A stretch of DNA of 64,000 nucleotides, from contig CAZAEW010000017.1 in the NCBI GenBank assembly GCA_964484065.1, positions 1 to 64,000 on the forward strand. Reading direction: 5' to 3'. The DNA is from JAEVLT01 sp964484065 (GTDB taxonomy: Bacteria; Bacillota; Bacilli; Bacillales; Cytobacillaceae). Both the position numbers and the translations under genes were made by a program. This document shows, piece after piece, positions 17,343 to 24,158 of the stretch (its first letter is position 1; each line of letters begins with the position of its first letter). A model generated the notes under the pieces. The model worked only from the letters and a program-made list of their open reading frames with translations. It ran no database searches and was not told the origin of the DNA.

Positions 17343-17816
17343 TTATTTAAATGGATAGAAATGAAAAGTTAAAACGGCAACTAAAATTCCTGTGATGATT
17401 CCAAAGAACACTTCAGCTGGCTTATGTCCCAACAATTCTTTTAATTTGGCTCGGTACTCTGTTTTCTTTAAATTGGGGTCTTTTAAAATGTCAATCAAAC
17501 GATTGAAATCAATTAATAATTTATTTAAAACTTCAGCATGATACCCTGCATGCCTTCGAACTCCAGTAGCATCGTGCATTACGATTAAGGAAACCACAAC
17601 GGCTATTGCAAAATCATTAGAATAAATACCTGAAGTTAATCCAATTGCTGTAGTCAATGCGATAATTGTAGCTGTATGAGAACTGGGCATACCCCCCGTA
17701 CTAAACATCAATTTCCACTTTAATTCTCCTGTTGTTAAAAAGTGAATTGGTATTTTTACAAATTGGGCGATTAGCATTCCTAAAAGAGCAGCTAAAATGG
17801 GATAAGATAATAACAT
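17343..17816 (-). CDS. yuiD: YuiD-type divergent PAP2 family protein
   Basis: The 157-aa membrane protein is of the DUF212/YuiD family, a divergent PAP2 group. It has the diagnostic STGGMPSSHTATI (residues about 39-51), then VMHDATGVRRHAG and a C-terminal GHKPAEVFFG. The role is not well established; it is likely a membrane phosphatase or phosphatase-like protein. Two other PAP2 proteins (13689-14273, 18249-18908) lie within 5 kb. Confidence 0.9.
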   Translation of the reverse strand: MLLSYPILAALLGMLIAQFVKIPIHFLTTGELKWKLMFSTGGMPSSHTATIIALTTAIGLTSGIYSNDFAIAVVVSLIVMHDATGVRRHAGYHAEVLNKLLIDFNRLIDILKDPNLKKTEYRAKLKELLGHKPAEVFFGIITGILVAVLTFHFYPFK

Positions 17817-17916
17817 TTTTCCTCCTATTTTTATATGACCGTCATTTATTTGGCGATTGAATATCGTGAAGTAGTATCTCTTAGTTTTCTACATGAAAAA
17901 ACGAATCGTTCTCTAG

Positions 17917-18150
17917 TTTTACGAATCAAAAAATAACTTTGTTGAAACAATCCGGTTAATCTTCAAGAATTATTTTTTGGGGCATAACCAGGGCCAAGTA
18001 CTTTATCATTATGTCATATTTTCTGCTTCCTTGCTTGCCCTTATCATTGTCATCTTAAAAAAAGATGGAAACAGGAAAAGCTGTTTAACGGATTACACCT
18101 TGCCAATTTTTTGTTATCCGTCTGGTATTCATTTTGGTAAAGTAATTTAA
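17917..18150 (+). pseudogene. remnant of a membrane protein gene
   Basis: An open stretch without a start codon or ribosome site encodes one clear membrane span (HYVIFSASLLALIIVILKK) flanked by polar sequence and ends at TAA 18148-18150. The rest of this 430-bp gap between yuiD and the next PAP2 gene shows nothing else. I read it as the decayed C-terminal part of a polytopic protein; the family is not recognisable. Confidence 0.4.
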
Positions 18151-18204
18151 AGTAGGGGGCTTTAAAAAAGAGTCCCGTTTTCCTTCTTAGCATATAACTG
18201 GTAT

Positions 18205-18246
18205 AAAAAAGGAATAGCCCTCAAATTTGGGACTATTCCTTTTTTT
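18205..18246. terminator. terminator left of PAP2 gene
   Basis: AAAAAAGGAATAGCCC / GGGACTATTCCTTTTTT hairpin; it serves the minus-strand PAP2 gene ending at 18249 and could also stop plus-strand transcripts. Confidence 0.85.
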
Positions 18247-18248
18247 AT

Positions 18249-18908
18249 TTATCTTGTTTGCCGTTGATATTGCCGTTCCTTATATCTTTGATAAAAACCA
18301 ATAGCCAAGGTAAGCCAAAAGGCACTAATAAAATAACCTGCTATTATATCACTAGGATAATGAACCCCTAGATAAATCCGACTAATTCCTATTGTGAAAA
18401 TCATAAAAACACTTAAGATTATTAATAATGATCGCCCTAATCGGGAGGAAATATGTCGCCATAACAGGAATGTTAGAACACCATATAATGCAAATGCCAT
18501 TGTTGCATGGCCACTAGGGAAACTGTAATTGCTTGCCTCGGCTAAACGATGTAAATCTGGACGTGCCCGATGAAACACTTGTTTTAATGTAACAAAGAGA
18601 ACATCAGCACCCAGGAAAACAGCAATAAATAATATAAGTTCAGATCGATGCTTAAATACTTTATAGAGGATAAAAATAGCCAGAAGTGAAATTACCGTCG
18701 CTGGTATCGTTCCACCAATGAACGTGAATACTTTCATGATATTGGTTAACCATGGTGCTTCAAAACCCTGCACATAATAAATGATTACTCTGTCGAAAGT
18801 AATAATTGAATGTTTACTAACAAGAACAGCAATAAAACTGAACCCCAAAAGTGAGACAAAACTTATTAGAAATGCAATGAAAAGTTCCTTTTTTAAATTC
18901 ATAAACAA
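18249..18908 (-). CDS. PAP2 family phosphatase
   Basis: The 219-aa lipid phosphatase has six predicted membrane spans. All three PAP2 motifs are present: KQVFHRARPDL, YSFPSGHATMAFA and SRIYLGVHYPSD. Such enzymes dephosphorylate phosphatidate, phosphatidylglycerophosphate or undecaprenyl diphosphate. Here the sequence is closer to PgpB/YodM-like than to BcrC. It stands alone with its own terminator. Confidence 0.92.
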   Translation of the reverse strand: MFMNLKKELFIAFLISFVSLLGFSFIAVLVSKHSIITFDRVIIYYVQGFEAPWLTNIMKVFTFIGGTIPATVISLLAIFILYKVFKHRSELILFIAVFLGADVLFVTLKQVFHRARPDLHRLAEASNYSFPSGHATMAFALYGVLTFLLWRHISSRLGRSLLIILSVFMIFTIGISRIYLGVHYPSDIIAGYFISAFWLTLAIGFYQRYKERQYQRQTR

Positions 18909-19011
18909 ACCTCAATTCATATTAATCATCCATCAGTGAGCCACTAATAGTTCAAGTTATTATTATAACCGCGATACATAAATATTTCCTTTTTAGGTGA
19001 GATAAAAAAAT

Positions 19012-19158
19012 GAGCAGCTTATAGATTATCTTATTGCACATTTTGGTTACTTCGGAATTATTATTGTGCTAATCGGAGGAATTGTTTGCCTCCCATTACC
19101 TGGCGAGGTTCTTCTAACCTATGTTGGTTATAAAGTGTTTCAAGGCACATTAACATAA
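19012..19158 (+). pseudogene. DedA gene remnant (N-terminal 50 residues)
   Basis: Sequence after a shifted ATG reads EQLIDYLIAHFGYFGIII then GGIVCLPLPGEVLLTYVGY and stops at TAA 19156-19158. This matches the DedA N-terminus with its PLPGE motif, but the ATG at 19010 is out of frame by one base and the remaining 150 residues are missing. The other 380 bases of this gap hold a terminator and the promoter of the next gene. Confidence 0.7.
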
Positions 19159-19184
19159 GAAAAATAATGAAATTATGTACTAAG

Positions 19185-19218
19185 AAAAAGGGAGGGAGTC
19201 AGTATCGCTCCCTTTTTT
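19185..19218 (+). terminator. terminator
   Basis: AAAAAGGGAG / CTCCCTTTTTT hairpin just after the DedA remnant. Confidence 0.78.
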
Positions 19219-19364
19219 AATATTACGTGTCCATCATTAGTATCATCCTGTTTTTTCTATCTATAATCTTTAAGTAGTTAATAAGTGTCCCAGCTATAAC
19301 TCTATTTCAAATAACTCCCCGTGAACAAAGTGGATTTGTGATTAGTGTAACAATATTTACAATT

Positions 19365-19397
19365 TTTCTCGAAAGTTTCTGCATATTTTTCCGTCAA
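19365..19397 (+). promoter_or_regulatory. three TTTCT half-sites in 11-bp register
   Basis: TTTCTCGAAAG, TTTCTGCATAT and TTTTCCGTCAA follow one another without gap (19365-19375, 19376-19386, 19387-19397), 38-70 bp before the gene at 19435. This is the clearest example of the motif in the window. Confidence 0.7.
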
Positions 19398-19434
19398 ACT
19401 AGGGGTACATCATAAAGAAAAGGAGTAGATAGAC

Positions 19435-19932
19435 ATGGGAGATATGACACATTACATGGGCCTTTTAGCAGATAATCAGCCCTGGAATTTAATTATTTTT
19501 ATGGCCATCCCGGTTATTTGTGCAGAAACCATTGCAATTACTGAATTAGCGATTCTTTTTACTCGTAATCTAAATGGCAGCTTAAGAAAATTAAATAAAG
19601 CAGTGAGCATTTTCGCAGGGCTTTATTTTACCGGTATTTTTATTTATTTAATGAAAACCGCCTATATACCGCTAACAGTAAATGGACAATGGAAGGGCTG
19701 GGTTGACGTCGTTGCTGTTACTTTCTATTTACTGGGGATTGTTCCATTACTAGGTATGGCATTGCTGGATTTAGGATTAATTTTCAAAAACAAAACAGAA
19801 GAAGAAAAATTAAAGGTTCACTCCTTCTTTGTAGGATTGTTTTTAATCGTAGCACACGTGGCCATGATCTTCGGAATGGTAGACCCAACTCTTGTAACTG
19901 GCGGACATAATATGGGTAATATGAAAATGTAA
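19435..19932 (+). CDS. polytopic membrane protein, 165 aa
   Basis: Four membrane spans (about 19-42, 57-78, 89-115, 128-148), a Met/His-rich start (GDMTHYMG) and a Met/His-rich C-terminus (GGHNMGNMKM). The first span carries Cys and acidic residues (ICAETIAITE). I do not recognise the family firmly. The Met/His tails and the strong TTTCTGCA repeat array upstream suggest a copper-linked membrane component. The ribosome site is AAGGAG, 12 nt before the ATG. Confidence 0.8.
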   Translation: MGDMTHYMGLLADNQPWNLIIFMAIPVICAETIAITELAILFTRNLNGSLRKLNKAVSIFAGLYFTGIFIYLMKTAYIPLTVNGQWKGWVDVVAVTFYLLGIVPLLGMALLDLGLIFKNKTEEEKLKVHSFFVGLFLIVAHVAMIFGMVDPTLVTGGHNMGNMKM

Positions 19933-20068
19933 TGGGTTTGCTTTTTAGAATCGTTTTTTCTATTCTATCGTTAATATGATTGAAAACTTCACTAAATAGT
20001 TAAATTTAAAAACACTACGAGAAAATTGTTTTGTTAAAATAATAATAAGCATCTATGAGGGGGAAGAG

Positions 20069-20521
20069 GTGAAGAAATTGAAACGGTTTTCAACTATATT
20101 TATGATCATCGCAGCTCTGGCACTTATTGTTGCAGGATGCGGGAGCCAAAAGGCGAATGTAACCTTTAATAAGAAAAACCAACCATTGCCAGACTATGTT
20201 TTAAATTCATCAAAAATGGTTCAAGAAACATATATCATGGCATCTAATTACCCTGATGTTTTAGATAAAGTACAATGTTTTTGCGGCTGTGCATCTGACG
20301 GTCATAAGAGCAACCTAAACTGCTTTGTAGGAAAAATGGGGTCAAACAATGCTGTTGAAGCATGGGACCAGCATGGTATAGCTTGAGACACTTGTGTCAA
20401 TATCGCGCGTGACGCGGTACAAATGCATCTTGACGGTAAAAAGCCAAAGGATATTTATAAGTTGATTAATGAGAAATATGGAAATCTAGGTGAAGGCACA
20501 CCGACACCTGAACCAAAATAA
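20069..20521 (+). CDS. PCYCGC-type lipoprotein, candidate selenoprotein (TGA 20384 = Sec106)
   Basis: Reading through the in-frame TGA at 20384-20386 gives a 150-aa lipoprotein: signal peptide with lipobox IVAGC, then CFCGCASDGHKSNLNCF, then DQHGIA-U-DTCVNIARDAV and ending TPEPK. Relatives with the PCYCGC motif carry a Cys at this UGA position (HG..C..C), so UGA replaces a conserved Cys in a CxxC-like pair (U-D-T-C). The frame stays open 45 codons after the TGA with family-like sequence. The GTG start has GAGGGGG 5 nt upstream. A 7-bp hairpin with a 5-nt loop starts 14 nt after the TGA. The alternative is a nonsense mutation. Function: extracytoplasmic metal or redox handling, inferred. Confidence 0.82.
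20401..20419 (+). promoter_or_regulatory. SECIS-like hairpin in PCYCGC gene
   Basis: TATCGCG (20401-20407), loop CGTGA, CGCGGTA (20413-20419): seven pairs including one U-G. It begins 14 nt after TGA 20384-20386, the location expected for a bacterial selenocysteine insertion element. Confidence 0.6.
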
Positions 20522-20596
20522 GTTTTGAAAATGTAAAGGGTGCAAGCAATATGGCTTGCACCTTCTTAAGTTCATAAAACCCCCAAATAAATACAG

Positions 20597-20629
20597 TTTC
20601 TCGATAAATTCTTCTAAGTTTTTCTATAC
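20597..20629 (+). promoter_or_regulatory. TTTCTCGATA-type repeats, three half-sites
   Basis: TTTCTCGATAA, ATTCTTCTAAG and TTTTTCTATAC in 11-bp register, 38-70 bp before the gene at 20667. Confidence 0.6.
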
Positions 20630-20666
20630 GATGTTAATCAAAGAAGACATATAGGAGGATATACAT

Positions 20667-21197
20667 ATGAAAGCATTCAAAATTATTCCCCTTCTTATTG
20701 CAATTGTCGCAGTTGGTATTATTAGCTATTTTGCAGCACCCATTATAATGAATGGGAAAAAAGCAAATGAAATTTCAAATGCAGACCAAGCTTCTATGGC
20801 AGTCCATGCCGCCGCTGCAGGCACAAAAAGCAGCTTAACAACATATGACAGTACCGGAATGGTTGGGATTTATACAACACTATTATTAGAAAAAAGCAAT
20901 TCTCATCAGCTTGTATTTGAAGTTGTTATGAACACTGATTCTGATGATTTGTTCCAATATGACTTAACTAAAATTGCAGCTATTTCGTTTGGAACAGAGA
21001 CAGACAATCCTGGAACATTCGAATGGGAATCATCTAATAAAAATGACCACCATATGATTGGGTATTTAAAATGGAACGGAACTCTCGATAGAAACTACAA
21101 AAATATCATACTTGATTTGAAAGGGATAGATAATGTTTCTTTACGAACCTTCACTTGGAAAAAAAGTAAACTTACAGATCGAATATTAACTAAATAA
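20667..21197 (+). CDS. exported/membrane-anchored protein, 176 aa
   Basis: One N-terminal hydrophobic segment (residues 6-28) anchors or exports the protein. The rest is a soluble, probably beta-rich domain of about 130 residues with no Cys and no motif I recognise (SMAVHAAAAGTKSSLTTYDS, FEVVMNTDSDDL). AGGAGG lies 8 nt before the ATG. Two TTTCT repeat arrays flank it, so it belongs with the PCYCGC and MerT-like genes in one regulon. Function unknown. Confidence 0.8.
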   Translation: MKAFKIIPLLIAIVAVGIISYFAAPIIMNGKKANEISNADQASMAVHAAAAGTKSSLTTYDSTGMVGIYTTLLLEKSNSHQLVFEVVMNTDSDDLFQYDLTKIAAISFGTETDNPGTFEWESSNKNDHHMIGYLKWNGTLDRNYKNIILDLKGIDNVSLRTFTWKKSKLTDRILTK

Positions 21198-21255
21198 CGG
21201 AACGATCATTGGCTGTTTTTCGGGGAAACAGCCTTTAAACATATAATAGATTAAT

Positions 21256-21288
21256 TTTCTGCACACTTTCTTGATAATTTTACGCTAT
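21256..21288 (+). promoter_or_regulatory. TTTCTGCA-type repeats upstream of MerT-like gene
   Basis: TTTCTGCACAC, TTTCTTGATAA and TTTTACGCTAT in 11-bp register (21256, 21267, 21278), ending 25 bp before ATG 21314. Confidence 0.62.
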
Positions 21289-21313
21289 GTTTAATAAAAA
21301 AACAGGAGGAAAC

Positions 21314-21622
21314 ATGAGAGATCGAATAACGAGATACACTTCACTTTTTACATCTGGCTTAGCCTGTATTGCCTGAATTCTTCCCATTTTTGTTGTTCCA
21401 CTCGGTCTGAGTGGGGTCATGTTTTCCACTATGGTGTTTTTTACAAAGTACCAATGGTGGTTTGTTGGATTAAGCATATTGATGCAATTAATAGCCCATT
21501 ATATATCCTGGAAAAGGAAAAGTCTGCTGCCCAAAAAGCATTTTATTATATTATGGATTTCCACTTTGATTACCGTCGGCAGTGTCCTTTTTGTCTTATA
21601 TTCCAATGGTTACATAGCTTAA
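21314..21622 (+). CDS. MerT-like membrane transporter, candidate selenoprotein (TGA 21374 = Sec21)
   Basis: Reading through TGA 21374-21376 yields a 102-aa three-span membrane protein: SLFTSGLACIA-U-ILPIFVVPLGLSG, then the second span (WWFVGLSILMQLIAHYIS), a basic loop WKRK and the third span. The arrangement matches MerT-type mercuric transporters, in which the first span bears a vicinal or near-vicinal Cys pair; here Cys18 and Sec21 form a C-x-x-U pair. A perfect AGGAGG precedes ATG 21314. A 6-bp hairpin with loop GGUCU, the loop of the classical E. coli formate dehydrogenase SECIS, starts 21 nt after the TGA. It is 12 bp from a downstream rhodanese gene. Substrate (Hg, Cu or other soft metal) is inferred. 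Confidence 0.82.
21396..21416 (+). promoter_or_regulatory. SECIS-like hairpin in MerT-like gene
   Basis: CCACTC (21398-21403), loop GGTCT, GAGTGG (21409-21414), extendable by two U-G pairs. The loop GGUCU is identical to the core of the E. coli fdhF SelB-binding loop; the stem starts 21 nt after the TGA. Confidence 0.75.
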
Positions 21623-21634
21623 TGGAGGGTTTAG

Positions 21635-22093
21635 ATGAACAAAAAAATGATGATCATCACTACGGCAATCGTCCTTCTTTTTATCAGTTTTGTCATTATT
21701 TTTGTAAACAAATCAATGGCAAAGAATGAAAGTATGGCGGGGATGCCAGGTATGTCTCAAAACGGAGACAAGAAAGAAACGAAGACTTCAGAGGTTCAGT
21801 CATTAGATCAGACTAAACTAGTAAAATATCTTAATAAATCGGATGTAACGATTGTTGATGTAAGGGAACCCGCTGCATATAAGAAAAGCCACATCCCCAA
21901 TTCTATAAACATTCCTTTTGAAGACTTTCAAAAACGATACCATGAATTGGATTCAAATAAGTTCATCATTTTTGTGTGTCATACCGGAGGAATGGGAGAA
22001 GCGAGCGGACAGCTTTTAATCCAGCAAGGCTTTCAACATGTCGGCAATCTTTCCGGGGGCATGGCGAAATGGTCTGGACCTATTGAAAATTAA
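21635..22093 (+). CDS. membrane-anchored rhodanese-like sulfurtransferase
   Basis: The 152-aa protein has an N-terminal membrane anchor (4-25), a Met-rich linker (MAGMPGMSQ), and a single rhodanese domain: VTIVDVREPAAYKKSHIPNS, then the active-site loop CHTGGMG with catalytic Cys (about residue 118) and a GGMAKW end motif. Facing outside, it would carry persulfide or bind soft metal. It directly follows the MerT-like gene (12-bp gap, GGAGGG ribosome site), so the two are co-transcribed. The loop GGMG differs from the usual R-containing loops. Confidence 0.88.
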   Translation: MNKKMMIITTAIVLLFISFVIIFVNKSMAKNESMAGMPGMSQNGDKKETKTSEVQSLDQTKLVKYLNKSDVTIVDVREPAAYKKSHIPNSINIPFEDFQKRYHELDSNKFIIFVCHTGGMGEASGQLLIQQGFQHVGNLSGGMAKWSGPIEN

Positions 22094-22138
22094 TGGTGTG
22101 ACAAATCGAAAAAGCGAACAATTTATTTTAAAAAAATT

Positions 22139-22161
22139 AGAGAGCAGAGTGCTCTCTTTTT
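22139..22161 (+). terminator. terminator after rhodanese gene
   Basis: AGAGAGCA / TGCTCTCT hairpin then TTTT. Confidence 0.85.
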
Positions 22162-22167
22162 CTGTTG

Positions 22168-22342
22168 AAAAGGGGCGGAGCTGCACAAAAGTGATTCATT
22201 TTATCAAAGTGAAAGGTAAAATATACATTTATTGATTCTGTAGTAGTGATATTTTGCTTCGCTCACACCGCCTTTATTATGTTGGTGTATTACTCCTATT
22301 TGTTTTATTTCCATCCATGGATTGGGAGTTGAGACTCATGTA
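22168..22342 (+). repeat. dispersed repeat, copy A
   Basis: Begins AAAAGGGGCGGAGCTGC and ends GACTCATGTA. Long stretches match, in reverse orientation, the sequence at 55258-55426, including CTCACACC...TTATTATGTTGGTG and CTCCTATTTGTTTTATTT; the middle has diverged. It fills most of the 390-bp gap before the first HesB-like gene. It could be a miniature mobile element or a small RNA family. Confidence 0.7.
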
Positions 22343-22481
22343 GTTTTCTGCTAACAAATGTCTCCAAATTTCGGCACCAGAGAAGTTAAAAAAGGTGACA
22401 GTACAATGCAATTTTGTTACAATCATACCCATATTGGTATTTAAAAAATGAGCTGGTTCTTTTTCGAAAGGTGAGGAATAA

Positions 22482-22754
22482 ATGAAAATCACAGATCAAG
22501 CGCGGGATGTATTGAAGCAAGTGTTTCAAGATCACAATGCGAAAAACATCCGTATATATTTTGCAGGCTTTGGCTGAGGAGGACCCAACATGGGACTGGC
22601 TCTGGATGAGCCGGATGAAAATGATATCGTTGTGACTATCAACGAAATTATGGTGGCCATTGATTCAGATATTGAGCCATATACAGGCGAGCTTACTCTT
22701 GAATTTGATCAAGAAAGAAATGGGCTTGTATTATTGGGAAATGATCACTGTTAA
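22482..22754 (+). CDS. HesB/IscA-like selenoprotein 1 (TGA 22575 = Sec32)
   Basis: Reading through TGA 22575-22577 gives a 90-aa HesB/IscA-fold protein: KITDQARDVLKQVF, IRIYFAGFG-U-GGPNMGLALDEP, then the domain end NGLVLLGNDHC. The UGA is at the position of the first conserved cluster-ligand Cys of A-type Fe-S carriers, and Cys90 matches the C-terminal ligand. HesB-like proteins with the GFGUGGP signature are a known bacterial selenoprotein family. AGGTGAGG precedes the ATG. A near-identical paralogue lies 1.7 kb downstream. Likely role: Fe-S or persulfide/selenide chemistry in the sulfur regulon. Confidence 0.9.
22596..22614 (+). promoter_or_regulatory. SECIS-like hairpin in HesB-like gene 1
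   Basis: CTGGCTC (22596-22602), loop TGGAT, GAGCCGG (22608-22614): seven pairs including one U-G, starting 18 nt after the TGA. Confidence 0.72.
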
Positions 22755-22761
22755 TGAAGAG

Positions 22762-22801
22762 AAAGAGCAGTTTGCTATGTTGGGCAGACCGCTCTTTTTA
22801 T
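22762..22801 (+). terminator. terminator after HesB-like gene 1
   Basis: AAAGAGC / GCTCTTT stem with a 22-nt loop followed by TTT, 8 nt after the stop. Confidence 0.65.
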
Positions 22802-22877
22802 TTGAAAATTATATACTTGTCATTGATTTTTCATTTAAATAAAATGAATTAAGCAAAAAGTATTTTCCATTGACTTT

Positions 22878-22893
22878 ATACCCTTATGGGTAT
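22878..22893. promoter_or_regulatory. CstR operator 1, within promoter
   Basis: ATACCCTTATGGGTAT near-palindrome between TTGACT (22870-22875) and TATAAT (22891-22896), ahead of the rhodanese-like/cstR/rhodanese genes. The operator fills the 15-bp promoter spacer. Confidence 0.85.
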
Positions 22894-22938
22894 AATATAA
22901 AGCGTGTCAACATTGTTTTTTCATAAATGGAGGTAAGA

Positions 22939-23298
22939 ATGAAGTTACTGATTTTGTGTACCATCGCTGCAATGGTTTTATTGTATAGAAGATACTTCCC
23001 AGTTGTTGATGTCTGCCGTATTTCTTTGGATGATCTTGAAAAGGAAAAAATTAAAATTATCGATGTCAGGGATTTTAACGAAGCTTACAAGGATCCGATC
23101 AAAGGCGCAATAAATATCCCGATTGCTTATCTTAAAAGGAACTTGCATGAAATTCCTGATGCTAGGTTACATGTTGTCGGATCGTCCATCGTCGAAAAAA
23201 ATATTGGAATTCGTTTGTTAAGGCAAAATGGTTTTCAGGTAAAGGGATATACCATTTTTGATCAGAATCAATTCGTATCCGAGAAAAAAGTTGTTTAA
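22939..23298 (+). CDS. rhodanese-fold protein lacking the catalytic Cys
   Basis: The 119-aa protein has a short N-terminal anchor (1-18) and a rhodanese fold (KIKIIDVRDFNEAYKDPIKG, IGIRLLRQNGFQVKGYT). The active-site loop has VVGSSIVEKN in place of CxxGxR, so the persulfide-forming cysteine is missing. It may be a binding partner of other rhodaneses or a persulfide-insensitive scaffold. ATG 22939 is chosen because GGAGGT lies just upstream and would overlap the 22927 ATG. It is first in the CstR-controlled unit. Confidence 0.82.
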   Translation: MKLLILCTIAAMVLLYRRYFPVVDVCRISLDDLEKEKIKIIDVRDFNEAYKDPIKGAINIPIAYLKRNLHEIPDARLHVVGSSIVEKNIGIRLLRQNGFQVKGYTIFDQNQFVSEKKVV

Positions 23299-23322
23299 TC
23301 CTTTTTAGGAAGGAGGCTGAGC

Positions 23323-23586
23323 ATGGATTACAATGTACAAACCAAAAATAGGGTAAAGCGTATTGAAGGACAGTTGAGAGGGATTTTGAAAATGATGGAA
23401 GAAAGTAAGGACTGTAAAGACGTCATTACCCAGTTATCGGCAGCAAGAACGGCTATCGATCGGGCCATTGGGGTGGTAGTAAGCTCCAATTTAGTGGATT
23501 GTGTGCAAAAATCGAATAACCCAGGTGAAAAGAACGTCGAAGAATTATTAAAAGAGGCTGTTGATTTGTTAGTTAAGAGCAGATAA
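23323..23586 (+). CDS. cstR: persulfide-sensing repressor CstR (CsoR family)
   Basis: The 87-aa DUF156 protein is all helical. Cys31 (SKDCKDVITQL) and Cys60 (NLVDCV) match the two reactive cysteines of S. aureus CstR, which react with persulfide or polysulfide to form di/trisulfide links and lose DNA affinity. At the position of the copper-ligand His of CsoR there is Asn (SSNLVDC), so a copper sensor is disfavoured. Nine ATACC-N6-GGTAT sites in this window are the expected operators, one of them upstream of its own operon. GGAGG lies 8 nt before the ATG. Confidence 0.93.
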   Translation: MDYNVQTKNRVKRIEGQLRGILKMMEESKDCKDVITQLSAARTAIDRAIGVVVSSNLVDCVQKSNNPGEKNVEELLKEAVDLLVKSR

Positions 23587-23623
23587 AACAGGGGTTGCAC
23601 CCTATTTTATTTTCAATAAAACA

Positions 23624-23639
23624 ATACCTATACAGGTAT
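23624..23639. promoter_or_regulatory. CstR operator 2
   Basis: ATACCTATACAGGTAT near-palindrome 23-38 bp before the rhodanese gene at 23662. Confidence 0.8.
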
Positions 23640-23661
23640 ATAAAAGAACGGAGGACTTTTA

Positions 23662-24024
23662 ATGCAATATGTAACTTATATTATTATTGCTCTATTACTA
23701 TTTTTTATGGTTAAACGGTTCATGCCCGCTAAAGGGATCAGCAATATTTCAACCACGGAATTAAAAAATCAATTAAATGACAAGAATAAGCAATTTGTTG
23801 ATGTCCGTACACCTGGCGAGTTTAAAGGAAACCATATCAGAGGCTTTAAAAACATTCCTCTTCATCAGCTTGCTCAAAAAGCTGAGAAGGAACTTTCAAA
23901 GGAAAAAGAAGTGGTTGTCATTTGTCAGAGTGGAATGAGAAGCCAAAATGCCAGCAAAGTACTAAAAAAATTAGGATTTACGAAAGTTACGAATGTCAAA
24001 GGCGGAATGAGCGCCTGGTTTTAG
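23662..24024 (+). CDS. membrane-anchored rhodanese sulfurtransferase
   Basis: The 120-aa protein has an N-terminal span (3-17) and one rhodanese domain (QFVDVRTPGEFKGNHIRG, catalytic loop CQSGMRS, end VKGGMSAWF). It can carry a persulfide on the loop Cys. It resembles the cysteine-lacking neighbour at 22939-23298 in size and layout, so the two are probably paralogues. Its own CstR operator lies just upstream. Confidence 0.93.
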   Translation: MQYVTYIIIALLLFFMVKRFMPAKGISNISTTELKNQLNDKNKQFVDVRTPGEFKGNHIRGFKNIPLHQLAQKAEKELSKEKEVVVICQSGMRSQNASKVLKKLGFTKVTNVKGGMSAWF

Positions 24025-24158
24025 GAAAATGCAGGGGAATGACAATGTAAGAGAAATGACATCGTAATAAGCAGGTTAAAATATGCTGGGGTGTTCTTTT
24101 ACGAAATGAAGAAAAAGATAAAGGATAGAGCAGATAAATTTGAAAGGTGCTGAATAAT

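Noticed and set aside
22277..22492. Minus-strand ORF of about 71 codons near the first HesB-like gene
   Set aside because: It overlaps the dispersed repeat and the HesB ribosome site, lacks its own ribosome site and has no recognisable content.
23323..23586. Reading the CsoR-family protein as the copper sensor CsoR
   Set aside because: The copper-ligand His is replaced by Asn (SSNLVDC) and the nearby operators and genes are sulfur-related, so CstR fits better.
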